A stretch of DNA of 64,000 nt, taken from NCBI GenBank assembly GCA_009785425.1, contig WQWI01000009.1:1-64000 (forward strand), given 5' to 3'. The first letter of the stretch is position 1. The number at the start of each line of letters is the position of its first letter. Source of the DNA: Bacteroidales bacterium (lineage in GTDB: Bacteria; Bacteroidota; Bacteroidia; Bacteroidales; P3). This document shows, piece by piece, positions 25,423 to 32,822 of this stretch. A program made the translations under genes and the position numbers. The notes under the pieces were generated by a model. It did no database searches. It saw only the letters and a program-made list of their open reading frames with translations, and had not been told where the DNA came from.

Positions 25423-26680
25423 GCCATTCAGCGATGATTTGTTCCGACATTCGAATGGAACGTGTAAACCATTCCAATAAAATATCAACACGTTCTTCCT
25501 CGGAAAGGTGCCAATTTACTGACGATTGACGGATTTTTTTTGTTAGCTCATACATGGAAATCGCAGCCGAAACCGAAATGTTGTAACTTTCCGTGAAGCC
25601 GTGCATGGGGATTTTCATGAAGTAATCGGCCTGCTCAATAACATCGTCGGAAAGTCCGGTTTGCTCTGTCCCGAAAAACAAGGCAATTTTGTGATCAATC
25701 GGAAGTTCTTCGAGAAAAAAGCCGTTTTTATGTGGCGTTGTTGCAACGATTTTGTAATCTTTTTTTCGTAGATTTTCTATCGCCTTCAATGTATTGTTTG
25801 TTTTCGGGGCGTTGTACTGAAAAATATCAAGCCATTTGTTTGCACCCAAAGCTATGTCGGGGTGAGTTTCGAACACGTAAGAATTTTCGATAACATGTAC
25901 ATCTTGCACACCCATACATTCGCACGAGCGCAGGACTGCACTTGCATTTTGTGACTGAAAAATATCTTCTAAAACAACGGTTAGGTGACGCGTGCGAGAT
26001 TGAATAACTTGCTCAAATCTTTCGGCACGCCGTTTTTCTACAAATTGACGGAGATGTCGTACTAATGCTTGTTTATGCGATGTTGTGTTTCCGCCGATAT
26101 ATACAGACTGGCTATGCCGAGCCCTTTGGGGTTCAGCAGTCGGCATACTTAGAGTGGTAGCGTTTCCGCAAGAGCCGGCAGATTCCTCAGTCGCTCCGCT
26201 CCTTCGGAATGACGGCGTATTGTAGGAGGAGGGGGATTGAGCGGTGGCGGCTTCGCCACCACCGCTCAATCCTGTCCCTACCGCATGTGATGGGTTGTCA
26301 TCCCGAACGAAGTGAGGGATCTGTTTGATCATAACCGTACCCTCTGCAGCGTCATCCTGAGCAAGGCCAAGGATCTGTTTGCCAACAAAACCGTTCTCTG
26401 TCACCAACTCCTTCCATTCAGGATTTTTTTTATTTATCAAGGCTTCTTTCTTTTGCCTATTCCATTTTTTCAACTCTTTTTCACGCTGTATCGCCAAATC
26501 AAAATACGCAAACTCCTCGTAATAGATACAGTATTCCAAATTATATTTGTCTGTGAACGCACCTTTGAGCAAGTGATTTTTATGCTCATATATTCTGCGA
26601 GGCAAATCATTTGTAACACCAATGTACAAAGTGGTTTTATTCTTGTTGGTCATTATGTAAACGTACCCGAATTTGTCCAT
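25403..26680 (-). CDS. GIY-YIG endonuclease-like domain fused to a TrmH/SpoU RNA methyltransferase
   Basis: The first 97 residues are a complete UPF0213-type GIY-YIG protein (GYVYIMTNKNKTTLYIG, then RRIYEHKN). Residues from about 205 onward are a SpoU-family 2'-O-ribose methyltransferase with LEDIFQSQNASAVLRSCE, ALFFGTEQTGLSDDV and the knot segment MHGFTESYNISVSAA. Each is normally a separate gene. The roughly 105 residues between them have no domain character (rich in Ser, Gly, Ala, Arg) and are encoded almost entirely by palindromic repeats. The frame is open throughout, so a fusion protein is possible. Internal starts could also yield the methyltransferase alone, for example MPTAEPQRA. The RNA target is unknown. 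Confidence 0.85.
   Translation of the reverse strand: MDKFGYVYIMTNKNKTTLYIGVTNDLPRRIYEHKNHLLKGAFTDKYNLEYCIYYEEFAYFDLAIQREKELKKWNRQKKEALINKKNPEWKELVTENGFVGKQILGLAQDDAAEGTVMIKQIPHFVRDDNPSHAVGTGLSGGGEAATAQSPSSYNTPSFRRSGATEESAGSCGNATTLSMPTAEPQRARHSQSVYIGGNTTSHKQALVRHLRQFVEKRRAERFEQVIQSRTRHLTVVLEDIFQSQNASAVLRSCECMGVQDVHVIENSYVFETHPDIALGANKWLDIFQYNAPKTNNTLKAIENLRKKDYKIVATTPHKNGFFLEELPIDHKIALFFGTEQTGLSDDVIEQADYFMKIPMHGFTESYNISVSAAISMYELTKKIRQSSVNWHLSEEERVDILLEWFTRSIRMSEQIIAEWQKKIQP
26113..26380. repeat. Run of palindromic repeats forming the linker of the fusion gene
   Basis: At least five units: TATGCCGA...TCGGCATA (26113-26147), a TCAGTCGCTCCGCTCCTTCGG unit ending in AATGACG (about 26180-26215), a 14-bp-stem hairpin GGATTGAGCGGTGG...CCACCGCTCAATCC (26233-26271), and two GTCATCC...GGATCTGTTTG units (about 26296-26327 and 26351-26382). 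All are translated in one frame on the minus strand. Confidence 0.8.
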
Positions 26681-26684
26681 TTTG

Positions 26685-26692
26685 CAAAGATA
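26685..26692 (-). promoter_or_regulatory. -7 element of the GIY-YIG/TrmH gene
   Basis: TATCTTTG on the minus strand, only 5 nt from the ATG at 26680, so the message is probably leaderless. Confidence 0.6.
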
Positions 26693-26734
26693 CGATTTTT
26701 TTTAATAATCTGAGCGTCCAAATAGCAGACAGAC

Positions 26735-26882
26735 CCCTCCGCCTTCGGCTCGGAATGACAGGCGTTTTCAAGAGGGGGTAGAAAAAGTAGTGCGGCGAAG
26801 CCACACCACTTTTTTCTCTCTTTCCTTATAGTCGCTGTCATTCCGAAGGAGTACAGCGACTGAGGAATCTGTTTGCTGCTAT
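26735..26882. repeat. Palindromic repeats overlapping the 3' end of murD
   Basis: Contains CTCCGCCTTCGGCTCGGAATGACAG, a hairpin with imperfect AAGTAGTGCGGC arms (26787-26813), and a unit running from GTCATTCCGAAGG to GAGGAATCTGTTTG (about 26836-26873). The last unit supplies the stop codon and the final dozen or so codons of murD. Confidence 0.75.
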
Positions 26883-28250
26883 CCTTTCCCTAAAAAAATC
26901 CCCCCGATGCTCAAAATTCTTAAACATATCATAACTCGACGCTGCAGGAGAAAGCAAACAAATGTGATTTTTGTCCGTGGCTTTAAAAGCTAAGTCAACA
27001 ACTTCGTCATAATTCTTTGCATCGAAGAAATTAACGAAATCGTTCTGTAATTGCGGATTTTCTATGATTTTGCTAATCCAAAGATTGCTGATTCGCTCTC
27101 CGGCTTCGCCAACAAAAATGATGTTTTTAACGGGGTTTTCAATCAAAAAATCCACTAATGGCAAATAGTCAATACCCCTGTCAAATCCGCCAAGAATGAG
27201 GGTTTGTACATTTTCGAGCGATTTCACTGCGGCGATTGTAGCTTCGGGAATGGTTGAAATACTATCGTTGTAAAATGTAATGTCGCTATAAGTTCCGACA
27301 CATTCCAAACGATGCGGAAGCCCTTTGAAATCGGCAATTCCGGAGCGAATAACTTCGTCATCAACATTGCAAATTTTGCAGACATTAATTGCTGCCATGA
27401 TATTGAGCAAATTATGAACGCCTTTCAAATAGCGGGACTCCGAACAATCGTAAAACTTTTCGCCGTTGAAGTAAATCCAATTATCAGCCAAATAGCAACC
27501 TTGTTCTTGAGGTCTTGAAGCACTGAATGTGTAAGCTTTTCGAGTAATTTCGGCATAATTCCAAAGTTCACTCAACAGTTCATGATCAGCATCGAATATA
27601 AAATAATCGTCCTCATTTTGAAAACGTGTGAGATTCCATTTGCACTGTTGATACTCTTCGTAAGAATTGTAGTGGTCTAAATGATCTTGATAGATATTTA
27701 GCAATACGGAAATATGCGGAGATGCCGAAGCACACTGCAATTGATGCGATGAAAGCTCAGCAACAATCTTCGTGTTTTCATCTATTTTTTCGTATAAATC
27801 AAATGGTGGAATACCGATATTTCCAACTAAAATCACATTGTCGGATTGTTTCTTCAAAATATGATAAACTAATGCCGTAGTTGTGCTTTTGCCTTTCGTT
27901 CCTGTGACTCCGATGATTTGTTTTCCAAATTCTTGCAAGAATAAATCCGTTTGTGAAGTAATTCGTTCATCATTGAGCAATTCGGGAAAGTCTTTTAGCG
28001 AAACCCCGGGCGATTTGATGATGACATCGAATTCGTCTAAATTTTGCATATAGTCATCGCCTAATTTGAATGCGACGTTTGGATCTGTAGAGACGCACAA
28101 TTGTGCGTCTCTACAATTAAAAATTTCATCATTAACGACATTAGGGTTCTGATCAGCAATTGTCAAAAGCCTTGTCGCATTTGATTTTCGCAGATGCTTA
28201 TAGGTCGACTTCCCTTCTCTACCAAAGCCTAAAATTAAAATTTTGGACAT
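26838..28250 (-). CDS. murD: UDP-N-acetylmuramoylalanine--D-glutamate ligase
   Basis: Cytoplasmic Mur ligase that adds D-Glu to UDP-MurNAc-L-Ala during peptidoglycan synthesis. The ATP-binding loop IGVTGTKGKSTTTALVYHIL is near residue 110, the central-domain HLDHYNSYEEY follows, and the C-terminal domain has LILGGFDRGIDY and LLSPAAASSYD-type sequence. Length is 470 residues. Two oddities: residues 46-55 (CRDAQLCVST) are encoded exactly by a 30-bp perfect palindrome, and the C-terminus (about residues 457-470, ending RCTPSE) is encoded by another repeat. Both lie outside catalytic motifs. The gene is divergent from ddl, another step of the same pathway. Confidence 0.95.
   Translation of the reverse strand: MSKILILGFGREGKSTYKHLRKSNATRLLTIADQNPNVVNDEIFNCRDAQLCVSTDPNVAFKLGDDYMQNLDEFDVIIKSPGVSLKDFPELLNDERITSQTDLFLQEFGKQIIGVTGTKGKSTTTALVYHILKKQSDNVILVGNIGIPPFDLYEKIDENTKIVAELSSHQLQCASASPHISVLLNIYQDHLDHYNSYEEYQQCKWNLTRFQNEDDYFIFDADHELLSELWNYAEITRKAYTFSASRPQEQGCYLADNWIYFNGEKFYDCSESRYLKGVHNLLNIMAAINVCKICNVDDEVIRSGIADFKGLPHRLECVGTYSDITFYNDSISTIPEATIAAVKSLENVQTLILGGFDRGIDYLPLVDFLIENPVKNIIFVGEAGERISNLWISKIIENPQLQNDFVNFFDAKNYDEVVDLAFKATDKNHICLLSPAASSYDMFKNFEHRGDFFRERIAANRFLSRCTPSE
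28086..28115. repeat. 30-bp perfect palindrome inside murD
   Basis: TGTAGAGACGCACAA followed by its exact complement. It spans ten whole codons and reads CRDAQLCVST. Its ends match the TGTAGRGRCG family found between genes elsewhere in the window. Confidence 0.9.
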
Positions 28251-28290
28251 GTGTTTTTTATTTTTAACTCGCTTAATCGCGATTTTCTTG

Positions 28291-28319
28291 CAAAGTTACA
28301 ACTTTTTTTCGTATTTTTG
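28291..28319. promoter_or_regulatory. Divergent promoters of murD and ddl
   Basis: TAACTTTG on the minus strand (28291-28298) serves murD, and TATTTTTG on the plus strand (28312-28319) serves ddl 18 nt before its ATG. The elements are only 13 nt apart, so the two cell-wall genes may be controlled together. Confidence 0.65.
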
Positions 28320-28337
28320 CAAAAAACTCTTTTCAGC

Positions 28338-29342
28338 ATGAAAAACATCGCACTACTTGCAGGCGGATATTCCGGAGAAAATGTAATTTCTATTCGCAGT
28401 GCCGAGGTGGTTGAAAAAAATCTTGATCCGGTGTTGTTCAATGTTTACAAGATTGTCATTGCACCCGCTGGCGCGGATTTGCAATCCGTGCCAAGTTGGA
28501 TACATACAACTGCTGACGGCGAACAAATCCCCGTTGACAAAAACGATTTTAGTTTGACGATTGACGGCAAACACATTAAATTTGATGCGGCGTTTATCAT
28601 CGTACACGGCACACCCGGCGAAGACGGAAAATTACAAGGTTATTTGGATATGCTGAAAATCCCTTACAGTACGTGTGATGCCGTAACTTCTGCACTCACT
28701 TTCAACAAAGGATTTTGTAATAAAATCGTCAAAAATTTGAACGTGGTAAACGTATCCGACTCTGTACATATTTTCAAAAATAAACCGTATAATATTTCCG
28801 AAATAGCAGAAAGTTTGGGCTTCCCATGCTTCGTGAAACCGAATTGCGGCGGCTCAAGTATCGGCATGTCAAAAGTAAAGACGATCGAAGAGCTAAAGCC
28901 GGCCATCGACCGAGCCTTTGAGGAAGACACGCAAGTTCTCATCGAAAAATTTGTGAAGGGACGCGAATTTTCATGCGGTATGTTTCGTTCAAAAGGCGAA
29001 AAAATAATTTTTCCGATAACGGAAATCATCAGTAAAAAGGAATTTTTCGACTATGAAGCAAAATATACACCCGGCGTAACTGACGAAATAACACCGGCAC
29101 AGGTTGACGAAAGATACAGCAAGCTCATGCAGGACACGGCTTCCATACTATACGATGAATTGAATTGTGCGGGAATCGTGCGTTTCGATTTTATTTTGGA
29201 AGACGGTACCAACGATTTATATTTTCTCGAAGTGAACACCGTTCCCGGGCAGTCCGAGAACAGCATCGTTCCGCAACAAGCACGAGCAATGGGGATGACT
29301 ATCCAAGAACTTTACACACAAGTTTTGGAAGAGATTTTCTAG
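28338..29342 (+). CDS. ddl: D-alanine--D-alanine ligase
   Basis: Makes the D-Ala-D-Ala dipeptide for peptidoglycan. The ATG at 28338 (MKNIALLAGGYSGE) gives the standard N-terminus; the upstream in-frame stretch is promoter DNA. The ATP-grasp fold is shown by FVKPNCGGSSIGMSKV, IEKFVKGREFSCG, and the metal-binding VNTVPGQSENSIVPQQ at the C-terminus. Length is 334 residues. Residues 44-52 (AGADLQSVP) are an in-frame repeat insertion between YKIVI and the WIHTTADGEQIPVD segment; homologues I recall connect these directly. Confidence 0.95.
   Translation: MKNIALLAGGYSGENVISIRSAEVVEKNLDPVLFNVYKIVIAPAGADLQSVPSWIHTTADGEQIPVDKNDFSLTIDGKHIKFDAAFIIVHGTPGEDGKLQGYLDMLKIPYSTCDAVTSALTFNKGFCNKIVKNLNVVNVSDSVHIFKNKPYNISEIAESLGFPCFVKPNCGGSSIGMSKVKTIEELKPAIDRAFEEDTQVLIEKFVKGREFSCGMFRSKGEKIIFPITEIISKKEFFDYEAKYTPGVTDEITPAQVDERYSKLMQDTASILYDELNCAGIVRFDFILEDGTNDLYFLEVNTVPGQSENSIVPQQARAMGMTIQELYTQVLEEIF
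28470..28492. repeat. GCGGATTTGCAATCCG-type repeat inside ddl
   Basis: GGCGCGGATTTGCAATCCGTGCC is a hairpin with one mismatch in each arm. It is read in frame as GADLQSVP. Similar peptide insertions recur in unrelated Bacteroidota proteins, as I recall. Confidence 0.65.
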
Positions 29343-29377
29343 GCAGTAGGGTATAAGTTTTTTACCAATTTCTGAAA

Positions 29378-29746
29378 TTACATCCCAAATAGATTTGCAT
29401 GAGAGCCTGTATTTGTGAAAACAAGTATCATTTCATCATTTTTTTGTACCCAAATCAATAACCAATCAGGTGCAATATGACATTCCATATATTTTTCTCC
29501 TGTTCTTTCCTTTCCGTACCCTGTCAATTGGTGTACGCGATTTTTCGCCGGCAATATCTCCAGCTTTGCAAGACGTACGATAACATCATACAATTCATCC
29601 AAATCCAAATTCTGTTTGTAACAAAGTTTTACGTTTTTTTTGAACGAATTGGTATGAGCAACAGCAAAAACAAACTCTTTATTGGTTGCCAATGCTGTAA
29701 AAAAATCTGCTATTGTCATCCGTTTTTTGCTCGGACTACCTCTCAT
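29378..29746 (-). CDS. YafQ-like type II toxin (mRNA interferase)
   Basis: The C-terminal 90 residues match the YafQ/RelE fold: SFKKNVKLCYKQNLDLDELYDVI, VHQLTGYGKERTG, YMECHIAPDWLLIW and FTNTGSHANLFG. The His residues and the Asp in ECHIAPDW correspond to YafQ catalytic positions. The start ATG at 29746 overlaps the antitoxin stop (ATGA). This start gives about 30 extra N-terminal residues (MRGSPSKKRMTIADFF...) that YafQ lacks, and no ATG lies near the expected start. Either a non-ATG start is used or an indel has joined two frames. YafQ-type toxins cut mRNA on the ribosome. Confidence 0.8.
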   Translation of the reverse strand: MRGSPSKKRMTIADFFTALATNKEFVFAVAHTNSFKKNVKLCYKQNLDLDELYDVIVRLAKLEILPAKNRVHQLTGYGKERTGEKYMECHIAPDWLLIWVQKNDEMILVFTNTGSHANLFGM

Positions 29747-29946
29747 TGCTTGCCTTTATTTATCACGACATACTTACCTTGTCGGTATTCCTCTAACCCA
29801 ATTTCTATCTGGTTTTTTTCAGCAGATTGTATATGGAAAAAGCCAAGCGACAAAAGATAGTCCATGGTCTTTTTTGCAACGGGATTCTCCTTATCGTAAG
29901 TCAAGAAAACAGTCTCCGGACGTTTCATAGTTATTACTACTGACAT
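29743..29946 (-). CDS. Antitoxin of the YafQ-like pair
   Basis: A 67-aa protein (MSVVITMKRPETVFLTYDKENP...) whose central part, VAKKTMDYLLSLGFF, resembles Bacteroidota antitoxins that accompany RelE/YafQ toxins. It ends abruptly in VVINKGKQ. It is somewhat short, which fits the idea that its original 3' end now lies in the toxin frame (see the toxin entry). Promoter TATCTTTG lies 23 nt upstream on the minus strand. Confidence 0.65.
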   Translation of the reverse strand: MSVVITMKRPETVFLTYDKENPVAKKTMDYLLSLGFFHIQSAEKNQIEIGLEEYRQGKYVVINKGKQ

Positions 29947-29969
29947 AACGTTTTGATTCTAATTTCTCG

Positions 29970-29977
29970 CAAAGATA
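29970..29977 (-). promoter_or_regulatory. -7 element of the YafQ-like operon
   Basis: TATCTTTG on the minus strand, 23 nt before the antitoxin ATG. Confidence 0.7.
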
Positions 29978-30044
29978 CGAAAAAAAAATGAATTAGCAAG
30001 GGGATTCCACCGCAGGGTTGCAATAATAATTTAAAAAAAAATCG

Positions 30045-30052
30045 TATCTTTG
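30045..30052 (+). promoter_or_regulatory. -7 element of the aldo/keto reductase operon
   Basis: TATCTTTG, 31 nt before the ATG at 30084. The second reductase follows after 25 nt with no promoter of its own. Confidence 0.7.
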
Positions 30053-30083
30053 TGCGATTGTAAACAAAAATAGCAAAAAAACA

Positions 30084-31379
30084 ATGAAAAAACGTTCTCT
30101 AATTTCAGTACTATCTGCCGTTATTCTTTCGGCACTTATTCTTTCATCATGTGGTCCACCAGACACTACAACTAACTTGACCTTCCGTTACAACCACAAC
30201 ACTGGCGACAGGATTTCTCTACTTGGCTTTGGAATGCTCCGACTGCCGTGGCTTTTGGACGAAAACGGTGTGCCAAAAAGAGATGAACAAGGTCGAAGAA
30301 TCGTTGACCAAGAAGCGACAAACCACCTTATTGATATGGCAATTGCGAATGGCATAAACTTTTTCGACAACGCACCGGTGTATTTGGACGGCATGAACGA
30401 AAAGGCAGTAGGTATCGCACTCTCACGACACCCTCGCAGTAGTTTCTTTGTATCCAGCAAATTATCGACACATAGAGAAGGTGCTGACTTTAGTTTTGAA
30501 GCTGGAAAAGCGATGTATTTGCAATCGTTCAAGGATTTGCAAGTAGATGTTATCGATTACTATTTTCTGCACGGAATAGGTATTGGCGGTATGCAAACGT
30601 TCAGAGAGCGACATATTTACAATGGTATGCTTGATTTTCTCCTTGCGGAGAGAGAAGCAGGACGCATTAGAAATCTCGGTTGGTCATTTCACGGCTGTGT
30701 TACCGTGTTTGACACGATGTTTGAGATGGGCATTCACTGGGATTTTGCAATGATACAAATGAATTATATGGATTGGCAACACGCTTCGGGAAGAAACGTA
30801 AATGCAGAATATCTGTATGGCAAATTAATCAAGCACAACATTCCAATTATCACAATGAGTTCGTTGCGTGGCGGTCAATTATCGCACTTGAATCCGGCTG
30901 TGATGGAAGTCTTTGATAGAGTTACACCGGGCAGAACAGCAAGCGAGTGGGGCTTTCGATATTTGGGTTCTTTCGATGGTATTTTGTCTATTTTGACCGG
31001 AATGAATACGGAACAGCAACTGCGAGAAAATATCCAAACATTTTCTCCGATGATTCCGTTGTCTCCCGAAGAAATGGCTGCCGTTAAGGAAGTTGCGAGA
31101 ATTTTGAACACTGCCGGATTTATCAATTGTACCGCTTGCGATTACTGTACACCTTGTCCGTTTGGCGTAAATATCCCGGCTGTACTTATTGAGTACAACA
31201 GACACATTGTTGAGGGAATTCCCATCGACCCAAACAACCCGATTTTACAACAAGCCAGATTGTGCATAGGCGAGGCTTGCGGATTATGCCTGCCACTTTG
31301 CCCTATCCACGTGGAAATCATCGACGAAATGCGACGCATTGAGGCGTTGTTGGATGCCGCAAGGACTGCAAGAAATTAA
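30084..31379 (+). CDS. Lipoprotein aldo/keto reductase with ferredoxin-type C-terminus (1 of 2)
   Basis: A 431-aa protein with a lipoprotein signal (lipobox LSSCG near residue 22), an aldo/keto reductase barrel, and a C-terminal iron-sulfur domain. The AKR tetrad is visible: Asp in FFDNAP, Tyr in VYLDG, Lys in VSSKLS and His in YYFLHGI. The tail has CTACDYCTPCP and CIGEACGLCLPLCP, enough Cys for two [4Fe-4S] clusters. AKR-ferredoxin proteins are common in anaerobes, but a lipid anchor that exports an NAD(P)H-dependent enzyme is unusual. Electrons might then come from the clusters instead; this is inference. Its tandem partner follows directly. Confidence 0.85.
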   Translation: MKKRSLISVLSAVILSALILSSCGPPDTTTNLTFRYNHNTGDRISLLGFGMLRLPWLLDENGVPKRDEQGRRIVDQEATNHLIDMAIANGINFFDNAPVYLDGMNEKAVGIALSRHPRSSFFVSSKLSTHREGADFSFEAGKAMYLQSFKDLQVDVIDYYFLHGIGIGGMQTFRERHIYNGMLDFLLAEREAGRIRNLGWSFHGCVTVFDTMFEMGIHWDFAMIQMNYMDWQHASGRNVNAEYLYGKLIKHNIPIITMSSLRGGQLSHLNPAVMEVFDRVTPGRTASEWGFRYLGSFDGILSILTGMNTEQQLRENIQTFSPMIPLSPEEMAAVKEVARILNTAGFINCTACDYCTPCPFGVNIPAVLIEYNRHIVEGIPIDPNNPILQQARLCIGEACGLCLPLCPIHVEIIDEMRRIEALLDAARTARN

Positions 31380-31404
31380 CAAACCAAAAAAACAACAAAA
31401 AACA

Positions 31405-32682
31405 ATGAAAAAACGTACCCTAATTTCAGTATTATCTGCCGTTGTCCTTTCAGCGGTTATCCTTTCGTCGTGCGGACGAGAGCCTATCAACATGACGTTC
31501 CGTTACAACCACAACACCGGCGACGAAATTTCTTTACTTGGTTTTGGAATGATGCGCTTGCCTTGGTTGTTGGACGAAGACGGTGTTCCGATGAGAGATG
31601 CACAAGGACGTAGAATTGTTGATCAAGAAATAGCAAACAAACTTGTAGATATGGCACTTGCCAATGGTGTAAACTTTTTCGACAACGCTCCGGTGTATTT
31701 GGACGGCAGAAATGAATATGCTGTTGGACATGCCCTTGCACGACATCCGCGTAACAGTTTTTTCGTAACATCAAAATTGTCGAATTTTAGAGATGCCAGT
31801 TTTGAAGCGAGTAAAGCGATGTACCTTCAATCGTTCGAAGATTTACAAGTTGATGTAATCGACTATTACTTCTTGCACAGCGTCGGAGGTGGCGGTATGC
31901 AACGCTTTCGCGAAAGACACATCGACAATGGCATGATAGATTTTCTCCTTGCGGAGAGAGAGGCAGGACGCATCAGAAATTTGGGTTGGTCGTTTCACGG
32001 CTGTGTTACCGTGTTTGACACACTACTTGAAATGGGCATTCACTGGGATTTTGCGATGTTACAAATGAATTATTTGGATTGGGAACACGCCAATTGGGAG
32101 CAAGTTACCGGCAGAGAAGTGACTGCAAAATACCTATACGATAGGCTTCGTGAACACAACATTCCAATCTTCACAATGAACTCGTTGCGTGGAGGATTAT
32201 TGTCGAATTTGCCGGCAAGTGCTGCGGAAATTTTGGACAACACAACACCGGGGCTAACCCATTCGGAATGGGGCTTTAGATTTTTAGGTTCGTTTGATGG
32301 TGTTGTCTCGATTTTAACAGGAATGAGTACCGAGCAACAATTGCGAGAAAATATCAAAACGTTTTCGCCAATGGTACCTTTAACAGCAAGAGAAATGGCT
32401 GCTATTGACCAGGTAGCGAGAGTTATGACAACCGCCGGATTCATCGGTTGCACAGCCTGCGGCTACTGCCAAGTTTGTCCGTTCGGTATAGATATCGTTT
32501 CTGTTCTCATCGAGTACAACAGACATATTGTAGAAGGTATTCCAATTGATCCGAACAATCCTATTCTGCGACAAGCAGCATTATGTAGAGGCGAAGTTTG
32601 TGGTCTTTGTGAACCCCTATGCCCTATAGATGTACAAATCATCAGAGAAATGCGTAGGATTGAAGGTTTGCTAACACAATAA
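31405..32682 (+). CDS. Lipoprotein aldo/keto reductase with ferredoxin-type C-terminus (2 of 2)
   Basis: Paralogue of the preceding gene with the same architecture; ATG at 31405 (MKKRTLISVLSA) is chosen because it repeats the signal peptide of copy 1. Lipobox LSSCG, AKR tetrad residues (FFDNAP, VYLDG, VTSKLS, YYFLHSV) and the two Cys groups (CTACGYCQVCP, CRGEVCGLCEPLCP) are all present. It has about 8 extra residues near HANWEQVTGREV. High similarity along the whole length and adjacency show a tandem duplication. The substrate is not evident. Confidence 0.85.
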   Translation: MKKRTLISVLSAVVLSAVILSSCGREPINMTFRYNHNTGDEISLLGFGMMRLPWLLDEDGVPMRDAQGRRIVDQEIANKLVDMALANGVNFFDNAPVYLDGRNEYAVGHALARHPRNSFFVTSKLSNFRDASFEASKAMYLQSFEDLQVDVIDYYFLHSVGGGGMQRFRERHIDNGMIDFLLAEREAGRIRNLGWSFHGCVTVFDTLLEMGIHWDFAMLQMNYLDWEHANWEQVTGREVTAKYLYDRLREHNIPIFTMNSLRGGLLSNLPASAAEILDNTTPGLTHSEWGFRFLGSFDGVVSILTGMSTEQQLRENIKTFSPMVPLTAREMAAIDQVARVMTTAGFIGCTACGYCQVCPFGIDIVSVLIEYNRHIVEGIPIDPNNPILRQAALCRGEVCGLCEPLCPIDVQIIREMRRIEGLLTQ

Positions 32683-32822
32683 GGTAGCGGAGTCATTTTC
32701 TCTGTGAATACGCACGTTAGAATGCTAAGCATCAGCGGGCAACAGAGAGGTAAAACAGAGAGAACCCCAAAATGTTAGAAGCAAACAACCTAACATAATT
32801 ATAAACTAAAAAACTTATTCCT

